Below are positions 8,181 to 15,013 of a stretch of DNA of 16,513 nt, in pieces. The notes under the pieces were generated by a model. It ran no database searches. It worked only from the letters and a program-made list of their open reading frames with translations, and had not been told where the DNA came from. The position numbers were made by a program, and so were the translations under genes. Within the stretch, counting starts at the first letter, position 1. Every line of letters starts with the position of its first letter. This DNA is from Oscillibacter sp. Lineage in GTDB: Bacteria > Bacillota > Clostridia > Oscillospirales > Oscillospiraceae. The stretch is taken from the NCBI GenBank assembly GCA_022796315.1, contig JAAWIL010000025.1, positions 1 through 16,513 on the forward strand, in the 5' to 3' direction.

Positions 8181-8705
8181 ATGCTGCTCTGGTATTTCTG
8201 GCTCTACAGTTTTCTGGGCTTTCTCTTGGAGCGCGCCTTCGCCGCCGCCACCCGCGCGGAGCACCAGGCCCGCCGGTGCTTTCTCCTGCTGCCGCTGTGC
8301 CCGGTCTACGGGCTGGGGATGCTGGCGGTACTGGCCCTGCCCCGGGAGCTGCCCTTCTGGGCGCTGGCGCTGTGGGGCGGGCTGGCCGCCACGGCGGTGG
8401 AGTACGGGGTCCACTGGGCCTATGAGACCCTCCTGGGGGTCCGCTTCTGGGACTACAGCCAGGCGCCCTGGAATCTGCGGGGGCGCGTGTGCCTGCCCTT
8501 CACCCTGGCCTGGGCGCCGCTGACGGCAGCCGCTGTCCGGTGGGTCCAGCCCTGGGCGGAGGCCCTGGCGGAGCGCGTCCCGCCGGGCGTGACCTGGGTG
8601 TGCCTTCTGGTGTTCAGCGCTGACGCGCTGCTGTCCGCCCGGTTTTTGCGGGTGACCGGGGATGTTGAGGCGCTGCGGTCCCTTAAAACCGCACCAGGTG
8701 GCTGA
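8181..8705 (+). CDS. CmpB-type (DUF1113) integral membrane protein
   Basis: A 174-residue membrane protein that matches the 'putative ABC-transporter type IV' family (CmpB, DUF1113), common in clostridia and of unproven function. Visible marks are the opening LLWYFWLYSFLGFLLE, the EYGVHWAYETLLGVRFWDYSQ segment and NLRGRVCLPFTLAW, the most conserved signature of the family, with four to five hydrophobic helices in all. The start is the ATG at 8181 (AAGGGGG about 10 bases upstream); the open frame above it runs through a hairpin and is not family-like. The stop lies 23 bases inside the 3' end of the convergent glycerate kinase-enolase gene. A hairpin-rich leader precedes it. The family name is historical; transport has not been shown. 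Confidence 0.8.
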   Translation: MLLWYFWLYSFLGFLLERAFAAATRAEHQARRCFLLLPLCPVYGLGMLAVLALPRELPFWALALWGGLAATAVEYGVHWAYETLLGVRFWDYSQAPWNLRGRVCLPFTLAWAPLTAAAVRWVQPWAEALAERVPPGVTWVCLLVFSADALLSARFLRVTGDVEALRSLKTAPGG

Positions 8706-11367
8706 TCTTCGCCATGCGGCACCCCGGATGGGTGTCCTTGGCCCGCATGAGGAAATTCAGCTTGTCAATCCGCTCGCCGGACCGGGGGCAGCCGTTCTTG
8801 ATGAAGGGAATCTGGAGCCCCACCGCCAGGTCCATCACCACGTCCCCCACCACGCCGCCGGAGCGGCCGGAGGTGATGGAGAACAGGCCGTGCTCCTGGG
8901 CGTACCGGTGGGCCTCCAAAGCCTCGGTGATGGTGCCCACCTGGTTGGGCTTGAGGATGAATCCGTCAATGGAATCACTCTCGTGGGCCCGGATGATGCG
9001 GGCCTTGTTGGACACGGTGAGATCGTCGGCAATGAGGAAGGTCCTGGTGATCTCCCGGTGGGCCAGGCGGTACCCCTCCCAGTCGTTCTCGTCCAGCAGG
9101 TCCTCAATGAAGACGAAGTTGTACCGCTCCGTCAGCCCCTTGGCATAGGCCACCAGTTCCGCGCTGGTGAGATAGTTCCCATTTAAGTAGTAGCCCTTCT
9201 CAGGGTCATACATCTCGCTGGAGGCGCAGTCCAGGGCGAAGGCGCACTGCTCCTGGTACCCGCAGCGCGCAATGGCCTCGGCAATCAGGTCCAGGCAGGC
9301 CGCCGGGTCCTCGTAGGGGGCGCACCAGCCGTAGGACCCGCCCACCCGGGCGGGAGCCCCGGTGCGGTCCTGGATCACCTTGCCCAGCTCCTGGAACACC
9401 TCAACGGCGATCTCCACCGCCTGCTCGATGTCCTCCGCCCGGTAGGGCATCACCAGGAACTCGTTGAAGGCCTGGCGGACCCCAGCGTTGTTCCCGCCGT
9501 TGAGGACGTTAAAGGAGGGAATGGGGACCGTCCGGATGCCGTCTCCGGCGATGTAGTCGTACAGCGGCACGCCGGCGGACGCCGCCGCAGCCCGGTAGGC
9601 CGCCACGGATACGGAGTAGATGGCGTTGCCGCCCAGGACATGCTTATCCGGCGTGCCGTCCAGGTCCATCATCGCCTGGTCAATGGCCGCCTGGTCCGTC
9701 ACGTCCATGCCCACCAGGCGGGGGGCGATGATGCGGTTCACGTGATCCACCGCCTTGTGAACGCTGAGTCCATGGTACTCGCCCGGGTCCCCGTCCCGCA
9801 GGACGCAGGACTCGTACATCCCCACGGAGCTGCCGGTGGGGGCCGCGCCGGTGCCCACCGCGCCGTCCTCCGTCACCACATCCACCTCCACCATGGGGCG
9901 GCACTTGCAGTCGATGATCTGCCGGGCATGGACGGACTTGATCCGGGGCCCGGCCTTCCTCTCCGGCTCCAGGGCCGGGACATAGAGGATGTGGAGGTCG
10001 CAGAGGTTCGTGCCGGTGTTGCCGGTGAGGACGCTGCCCCCCAGGGCCGTCAGGGCCTCGTAGCAGGCATGGCCCCGCAGGGCGGCATGGAGGTCCACCC
10101 CCCGCTCCAAGGCGGTCTGAAGGCTCCGGGAGTCCGTAAGGCCCCCCGCCGCCGGGGTAGTTCCGTCGGTGCCCTCGGAGTCAATGGAGAGCAGGGCGCA
10201 GCCGGGGAGCTTCCCCGCGGCCAGGGCAAAGCTGCACGTCAGCTCCTGTCCTGGCCCGCCGTGGCCGGTGACGGCGGCCTGATCGGAAATTTTGGTAGTC
10301 ACCTCCCCGGAGGCCAGCAGGATGCAGGGCGCCCGGACCGGGTTCCCGTGCTGCTGGATCTCCCTGGCCACGGAGGCCAGCAGGGTGCCCGCGTCCGCCG
10401 CCTCCCCCTCCAGGAAGCTGGAGAGGATCACGGCCCGCAGGCCCATGGCCTCCGCGGCCTCCTTGGCGTACCGGCAGGAGTCCGGCAGGGAGTTCAGCAG
10501 GAAATAGGTATTCTGAGGGAAGGCCTTGGGGGTCTCCCCCTCCTCCCCCGCGTTCATCAGGTAGTCCACTATGGACCGGGGCAGGCGGTCCGCCAGGCCG
10601 TAGTCCCGGATCACCCGGCGGGCATCGTCCAGGGTGGTCTGGTCCGGGCCCATGGGGGTGCCCCGGTAGGCGGCGCAGGGCTCGCCGATGTCCCCGGTGG
10701 CCGGAGTGCCCACGGCGTCGGAGATCCCGAAGCCGATCAGCTCCGCCCCCCGTGCGGCGACGCGCTTGGCCAGCATCCCGCCGTTCATCTGGCTGATGTG
10801 GCGGCGGATGGCGTTGATCTCCAGAATCCCCGCCCCGGACTTCAGGAGCACATCCGTGGCGTCGATCTCATCCTGGAGTGTGATCCCCTCCACCGGGCAG
10901 CTCATAAGGGCGGAGCTGCCCCCGGAGATCACCGCCAGGAAGAGGTCCTCCTCCCCCGCGCCGTCCACCAGCTCCAGGATCTCCCGGCAGGCCCGGAGGC
11001 CCTCCTCGTTGGGCAGGGGATGGCCTCCCACAAAGACCTCCGTCCGGCGGAAGACGTCCGTGGGCTCCAAGGACTTCACGATGGCGATGCCCCGGGTCAG
11101 ATGATCCCCCAGCACCTCCTCCACGGCCATGGCCATGTGGTTGCAGGCCTTCCCGGCCCCCAGCAGGTAGACGTGCCGCTTCTTCGCCAGGTCCCAGCGG
11201 CGGCTCCCGATGCAGAGGACGTCCCCCTCCATACGGGCAATGCTCCTGATGCGCTCCCTGGCGTCCAGACGCCGGAGGGTCCGCTCCGCGATTTCCAGCA
11301 CCATCCGGCGGCTCTCCCGGTCTCCCTGGGACAGCAGCGCCTCCCGATTCTTGATTTTCTGCTCCAT
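8683..11367 (-). CDS. Fusion of type II glycerate 2-kinase and enolase-superfamily domain
   Basis: An uninterrupted 894-residue frame. Residues 1-465 are a glycerate 2-kinase of the GckA/MOFRL type: LLGAGKA (68-74), GGHPLPNEEG (114-123), VISGGSSALMS (146-156), EINAIRRHISQMNGGMLA (183-200) and the MOFRL end GNTGTNLCDLHIL (449-461). After a short linker, 474-880 align with enolase (RQIIDCKCRPMVEVDV; DLDGTPDK). Metal ligands are kept (Asp713, Glu755, Asp in IADD 781-782), as are Glu718, catalytic Lys806 and Lys857. The family DEGG motif reads GSYG (677-680), NGGxHA reads NGGNNA (623-628), and SHRSGETED reads SGRSGGVVGD. The families act in sequence, glycerate to 2-phosphoglycerate to PEP, so channelling is plausible, but the altered site may use another substrate. 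Start: ATG with GAGGGG 5 bases upstream; 8 bases after the upstream gene. Confidence 0.88.
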   Translation of the reverse strand: MEQKIKNREALLSQGDRESRRMVLEIAERTLRRLDARERIRSIARMEGDVLCIGSRRWDLAKKRHVYLLGAGKACNHMAMAVEEVLGDHLTRGIAIVKSLEPTDVFRRTEVFVGGHPLPNEEGLRACREILELVDGAGEEDLFLAVISGGSSALMSCPVEGITLQDEIDATDVLLKSGAGILEINAIRRHISQMNGGMLAKRVAARGAELIGFGISDAVGTPATGDIGEPCAAYRGTPMGPDQTTLDDARRVIRDYGLADRLPRSIVDYLMNAGEEGETPKAFPQNTYFLLNSLPDSCRYAKEAAEAMGLRAVILSSFLEGEAADAGTLLASVAREIQQHGNPVRAPCILLASGEVTTKISDQAAVTGHGGPGQELTCSFALAAGKLPGCALLSIDSEGTDGTTPAAGGLTDSRSLQTALERGVDLHAALRGHACYEALTALGGSVLTGNTGTNLCDLHILYVPALEPERKAGPRIKSVHARQIIDCKCRPMVEVDVVTEDGAVGTGAAPTGSSVGMYESCVLRDGDPGEYHGLSVHKAVDHVNRIIAPRLVGMDVTDQAAIDQAMMDLDGTPDKHVLGGNAIYSVSVAAYRAAAASAGVPLYDYIAGDGIRTVPIPSFNVLNGGNNAGVRQAFNEFLVMPYRAEDIEQAVEIAVEVFQELGKVIQDRTGAPARVGGSYGWCAPYEDPAACLDLIAEAIARCGYQEQCAFALDCASSEMYDPEKGYYLNGNYLTSAELVAYAKGLTERYNFVFIEDLLDENDWEGYRLAHREITRTFLIADDLTVSNKARIIRAHESDSIDGFILKPNQVGTITEALEAHRYAQEHGLFSITSGRSGGVVGDVVMDLAVGLQIPFIKNGCPRSGERIDKLNFLMRAKDTHPGCRMAKISHLVRF

Positions 11368-11375
11368 AAATCCCC

Positions 11376-12497
11376 TCAATCCTCGCACTGGGCCGCGCTC
11401 TCCCACAGCAGCAGCTTCTGGCCCAGGCCCTTGTCCAGGGCGGTGTGGTACAGGTCGTGGCACAGTCCCATGTCAAACACGGCCATGCCGTCGTTGATGA
11501 AGCAGAGGATCTGGTCCTCCCGGTCCCGGCCCGTCTGCCGGCCCAGGATCACCTTGCCCAGCACCGGGAACTCCTCCAGGTCCGGCAGCTTCCCCGCGTC
11601 AATCAGCTGATAGATGGGGGTTCCGATGTGGTTGCCATAATTGGGGTCCCGGGCCTCCTTGCCGTCCTTCACATAGGTCTGGTGCAGGGCCGTGTTGTCC
11701 AGGACGATCTTCATGTCCAGCCACAGCTCCTCGTCGCACTGGAAGGGCCCGGAGGCCAGAAGGGTGCAGCCGGGCTTGATCCAGGCCCGCTTCACCGCCA
11801 GCGGCGCCGTCCGGGAGGCGGCGATGGACAGCACGTCCGCCTGCCGCACCGCCCTCTCCAAATCCGGCTCGACCACCGCCTCATATCCCAGATCCCGCCG
11901 CACGTGCTCCGCCATGATCTCCGCGTTTTTGGGAGATCGGTTGCAGCAGACCACGGTCTTCAGGTTGGGCAGCGCCGTGGCGATGGCGTCCAGGCAACCC
12001 CGGCCGATGGGGCCGCAGCCCACGCAGGTGAGCACCTCCGCGTCCTTCCGGGCCAGATACCTGGCTCCCACGGCGGGCACGGCGCCGGTCCGGGCGGCGG
12101 AGCTGAGGTTGGCGCTGAGGAGGCACAGGGGCTCCCCGGTCTCCTTGTTGTTGAGCATCACCGTCAGCACGGAGCGGGGCAGGCCGTTCTGCCGGTTGGC
12201 GGCGTTGGAGCCGTACCACTTCACGCCGCACACGTCAAAGCGCCCTCCCAGGTAGGCGGGCATGGCCACAAAGCGCCGGTCCGGGCCCGCCAGAGGCATC
12301 CCGGGAAAGGGGCTGGCCTCCGGGAACACCAGGGGCAGGCCGTGGCTGTTGCGGCCCGCGCCGCCCATCAGGTAGTCCCCCTGGGCCAGGAGGCGGAACA
12401 CCTCCTCCGCGTTGTCCACGCACTTCTTCGCGTCCAGTACGCCGGCAGCAATGCAGTCCGGCTCCGACAGAAACAAAAATTCCGTTCTCTTACCCAT
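11376..12497 (-). CDS. Ornithine cyclodeaminase/mu-crystallin family protein
   Basis: A 373-residue NAD(P)-dependent enzyme of the ornithine cyclodeaminase/mu-crystallin family. Members include ornithine and lysine cyclodeaminases, alanine dehydrogenases, ketimine and iminosuccinate reductases and N-(carboxyethyl) amino acid synthases, so the substrate cannot be read from the family. Visible features are VKWYGSN with Lys93 in the substrate pocket, GLPRSVLTVMLNNKETGEPL (105-124), the conserved ARTGAVPAVGARYLAR (135-150, Arg136) and a dinucleotide loop GCGPIG (160-165). It is longer than typical members (about 320-350), with additional C-terminal sequence. The start ATG at 12497 has GGAGAGGG close upstream. 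The glycerate kinase-enolase gene starts 8 bases beyond the stop, so the two should share one message and probably one pathway. Some database relatives carry the name 'tyramine oxidase subunit B', which I would not trust functionally. Confidence 0.85.
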   Translation of the reverse strand: MGKRTEFLFLSEPDCIAAGVLDAKKCVDNAEEVFRLLAQGDYLMGGAGRNSHGLPLVFPEASPFPGMPLAGPDRRFVAMPAYLGGRFDVCGVKWYGSNAANRQNGLPRSVLTVMLNNKETGEPLCLLSANLSSAARTGAVPAVGARYLARKDAEVLTCVGCGPIGRGCLDAIATALPNLKTVVCCNRSPKNAEIMAEHVRRDLGYEAVVEPDLERAVRQADVLSIAASRTAPLAVKRAWIKPGCTLLASGPFQCDEELWLDMKIVLDNTALHQTYVKDGKEARDPNYGNHIGTPIYQLIDAGKLPDLEEFPVLGKVILGRQTGRDREDQILCFINDGMAVFDMGLCHDLYHTALDKGLGQKLLLWESAAQCED

Positions 12498-12557
12498 AAA
12501 TCCCTCTCCTTATCGGTAAATTTCGCGCAGGAAAATACAATCAGTAATTGTTTTATG

Positions 12558-12595
12558 GCCTCTCCGCCGGGTTCTCCAGGACTACGGCGGGAGGC
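12558..12595 (-). terminator. Hairpin between rlmI-like gene and the cyclodeaminase-family gene
   Basis: Arms 12558-12569 and 12585-12595 pair over 11 bp with one bulged base and a 15-nt loop, 10 bases past the rlmI-like stop. The minus-strand tail is AT-rich (CATAAAACAATT) but has no T run, so it is a weak terminator or processing hairpin. No convincing promoter for the downstream operon was found in the remaining 60 bases. Confidence 0.35.
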
Positions 12596-12604
12596 CGCAC
12601 CTCC

Positions 12605-13834
12605 TCAAATCACCTGGAACAGATAGAATTTCAAGTAGTTCGTCTCCGGCACACCCCAGAGGATCGGGTGGTCGCAGCCCTGCTGCCGGGCCTCAATCTG
12701 CCGCAGCTGGACGGCGGCGTCCCGGGCGGCCTCGCTCAGCATGGCGGTGAACCGCTCCTCCTCCGCGAAGTGGGAGCAGGAACAGGTGGCCAGATACCCG
12801 CCCCGGGGCAGCAGCCGCATGGCCCGGTAGTTGATCTCCTTATACCCGGCCATGGCGTTTTTCACCGTCTGCCGGGACTTGGTGAAGGCCGGCGGGTCCA
12901 GGATGATGAAATCATACCGCCGGGGCTCCCGCTCCAGGGCCGGCAGCAGGTCAAAGACGTCGGCCGCCAGGAAGTCCATCCGCTCCGTCAGCCCGTTTCG
13001 CTCCGCGTTGGCCCGGGCCAGCTCCACGGCGGAGGCGGACACATCCACGGCCGTGACATGATCCGCCCCGCCCAGGGCGGCGTTCAGGGCGAAGGAGCCG
13101 GTGTGGGTGAAACAGTCCAGCACCGTTCTCCCCGCCGCCAGGCGGGCCACGCAGCGGCGGTTGTACTTCTGGTCCAGGAAGAAGCCAGTCTTCTGTCCGT
13201 TCTCCACATCCACCAAATATTTGACGCCATTTTCGGTAATTTCCACCAGCGGCGTCTCCGGCGCCGGCGCCCCCGGCAGGGGGAACCAGTCCTTGAACTG
13301 GGGCAGGCCCTCCTTGTCCCGCAGGGCCGCGTCGTTCCGCTCAAAGATCCCCCGGATGGGGTGCCCGTCCCGGCGCAGAATCTCCGCCAGCAGGGGCAGC
13401 AGCAGCCCCTTGATCCGCTCCATGCCCACGGAGAGCACCTGTACGCTGAGCAGATCGTGGAACTTGTCCACCGTCAGCCCCGGAAACCCGTCGGCCTCCC
13501 CGAAGACGGCCCGGCAGGCGTCCAGGTCCTCCGGCGCCATAACCGTTTTGCGATAGTCCCAGGCCCACTGGAGCTTCCGCCGCCAGAACGCCTCGTCAAA
13601 GCGGTCGTTGGCGTTCCGGGAGATCAGCCGCACCCGGATCTTGGACCGCTCTGACAACAGCCCGGTGCCCAGATACCGGCCCTTTCCGCTGAGAACATCC
13701 ACCAGACCGCCATTTTCCGCCGTCCCCTCCGTGGAGAGGATCTCCGCGTCATAGACCCAGGGGTGGCCCCGGAGGATGGACGCCTCCGCCTTGGGCGTGA
13801 TGGTATATCTGGGATAGATTCGGTCTGTTTTCAT
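12605..13834 (-). CDS. Class I rRNA cytosine-C5 methyltransferase, RlmI-like
   Basis: A 409-residue protein with the RlmI layout. An N-terminal PUA RNA-binding domain (about 8-80, KAEASILRGHPWVY-AEI) is followed by a central RlmI-like segment (90-215) and a Rossmann methyltransferase domain with motif I VLDCFTHTGSFAL (238-250), motif IV LDPPAF (312-317) and the catalytic cysteines CSCSHF (351-356). The family methylates C5 of a 23S rRNA cytosine (C1962 in E. coli). In Firmicutes the exact target is less certain. The frame opens at a TTG (13837), but the ATG at 13834 is preferred because GGAGG lies 7 bases upstream of it and only 4 bases from the TTG. Monocistronic; divergent from the amidase gene. 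Confidence 0.9.
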   Translation of the reverse strand: MKTDRIYPRYTITPKAEASILRGHPWVYDAEILSTEGTAENGGLVDVLSGKGRYLGTGLLSERSKIRVRLISRNANDRFDEAFWRRKLQWAWDYRKTVMAPEDLDACRAVFGEADGFPGLTVDKFHDLLSVQVLSVGMERIKGLLLPLLAEILRRDGHPIRGIFERNDAALRDKEGLPQFKDWFPLPGAPAPETPLVEITENGVKYLVDVENGQKTGFFLDQKYNRRCVARLAAGRTVLDCFTHTGSFALNAALGGADHVTAVDVSASAVELARANAERNGLTERMDFLAADVFDLLPALEREPRRYDFIILDPPAFTKSRQTVKNAMAGYKEINYRAMRLLPRGGYLATCSCSHFAEEERFTAMLSEAARDAAVQLRQIEARQQGCDHPILWGVPETNYLKFYLFQVI

Positions 13835-13912
13835 CAATACGCCTCCGATCTTCTCCGGCAGGAAGCGGGCAGGAGCGCTCCGCCCTTCACGCCGCCGGTT
13901 CCTCGCCTGCCC

Positions 13913-13941
13913 ACTATATCACATCTTCCTCCGGATTGCCA
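13913..13941 (-). promoter_or_regulatory. Possible promoter of the rlmI-like gene
   Basis: TATAGT (13913-13918) with TGGCAA (13936-13941) 17 bases upstream on the minus strand. The -10 is good, the -35 poor. The leader to the ATG would be about 75 bases and contains a GGGCAGG/CCTGCCC pair. Confidence 0.4.
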
Positions 13942-13968
13942 TATAAATAGTGTGAGGAGGAAATCGTC

Positions 13969-14712
13969 ATGCCTATTATTTATTTGAGTCCTTCCACACA
14001 GGACTGGAACAGCTACGTCACCGGCAGCGGCTCCGAGGAGTACAACATGAATCTCCTGGCGGACGCCCTGGTGCCTTACTTGAACTCCAACGCCATCCGC
14101 TACCAACGCAACCGGCCGGACATGACCGCCGCCAGCTCCATTCGGGAGGCCAACGCCGGCAATTTTGACCTCTACCTGGCCCTCCACTCCAACGCCGCCC
14201 CGGAGGGCAGCTACGGCGAGGCCAGGGGCATCATCGTCTTCTACTACCCCGGCAGCGCCCAGGGCCAGCGGGCCGCGGAGCTCATCGCCGAGGAGCTCCG
14301 GAAAATCTACCCCCTGCCCAACAAGGTCTCCACCCGCTCCACCACCACCCTGGGGGAGGTCAGCCAGTCCAGGGCCCCGGCGGTGCTGGCGGAGATCGGA
14401 TACCACGACAACTACGCCGACGCCGTCTGGCTGGAGGGCCACTGGGACGCAATCGCCCAGCAGCTGGCCCGGGCCCTGACCCGTTTTTTCGGCCTGCCCT
14501 TCGTCTACCCCATGGACCCCGTGCCGGGCACCGTCCGGGTCAGCTACGGCACGCTGAATCTCCGCAGCTACCCCTCCGGCGTGGGCCGGGTGACCGCCAA
14601 CCTGCCCGACGGCGCCGCCCTCACCATCTACGGCGAGTGGCAGGGGTGGTACGTGGTCCGCTACGGAGACCTGATGGGCTACGCCGCCGCAGCCTACATT
14701 GACACGCCCTAG
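13969..14712 (+). CDS. N-acetylmuramoyl-L-alanine amidase (Amidase_3) with SH3-like tail
   Basis: A 247-residue protein. Residues 1-175 resemble zinc amidases that cut the muramic acid-L-alanine bond of peptidoglycan: SEEYNMNLLAD (22-32, metal Glu23 or Glu24), RNRP-MT, LALHSNA (70-76, metal His73) and VLAEIGYHDN (139-148, catalytic Glu142). Residues 187-245 form a bacterial SH3-like repeat (LNLRSYPSGVGRVTANLPDGA... GWYVVRYGD...GYAAAAYI) that would bind wall material. The usual first metal ligand, in DPGHGG, is replaced by an LSPSTQDWN opening, which I recall from a clostridial and phage-related subgroup. There is no signal peptide or membrane segment, so it acts inside the cell or the forespore, or leaves by another route. 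Start supported by GAGGAGG 8 bases upstream. No sporulation promoter could be identified. Confidence 0.88.
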   Translation: MPIIYLSPSTQDWNSYVTGSGSEEYNMNLLADALVPYLNSNAIRYQRNRPDMTAASSIREANAGNFDLYLALHSNAAPEGSYGEARGIIVFYYPGSAQGQRAAELIAEELRKIYPLPNKVSTRSTTTLGEVSQSRAPAVLAEIGYHDNYADAVWLEGHWDAIAQQLARALTRFFGLPFVYPMDPVPGTVRVSYGTLNLRSYPSGVGRVTANLPDGAALTIYGEWQGWYVVRYGDLMGYAAAAYIDTP

Positions 14713-14782
14713 AACGTTCCCGCCGCTCCGGAGGCCCCGCTCAATTTTTTATCGAAAACAATCAAAACTGCTACGGTTTTTC

Positions 14783-14811
14783 TTGACACGGCTCCGGCAA
14801 ACGATTAAACT
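14783..14811 (+). promoter_or_regulatory. Promoter ahead of the rny leader
   Basis: A full TTGACA (14783-14788), a 17-base spacer and TAAACT (14806-14811). Transcription should start near 14818, about 196 bases before the rny ATG, leaving a long leader. An AT-rich tract with ATTTTTT (about 14742-14750) just upstream may mark the end of the amidase transcript. Confidence 0.72.
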
Positions 14812-14815
14812 AATA

Positions 14816-14915
14816 GAAGATGATTTTCGACCGGCATAGGGGTACCGTTCGATCATTTTCTATCTGTCAGCTGTACAGGCCGGACGCGGCCTTTGGGGAC
14901 CCCGCTCCCCTTTTT
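14816..14915 (+). promoter_or_regulatory. Structured leader with internal terminator-like element before rny
   Basis: From the predicted transcription start, arms 14816-14834 and 14845-14860 fold into a long imperfect stem with one 3-nt bulge, one mismatch and a 10-nt loop. Further on, GGGGA (14895-14899) and TCCCC (14906-14910) make a short stem directly followed by TTTTT (14911-14915), the layout of an intrinsic terminator. The remaining 98 bases to the rny start show no second clear promoter. Either rny is controlled by attenuation, or a small RNA of about 98 nt is made from this promoter. It matches no riboswitch class I recognise. Confidence 0.5.
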
Positions 14916-15013
14916 GCACGGTGGGCCGTCTGATCCCAAGCCGGCCACGGTCTTTTCGCGCCCTTTCTGCCCGGCTGACGAAACGAATACAGAAGTGAAG
15001 GAGAGTATCCGCC

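Noticed and set aside
9640..11610. A 656-codon plus-strand open frame opposite the kinase-enolase gene
   Set aside because: It is a shadow of the GC-rich minus-strand gene; no recognisable domains and no ribosome site.
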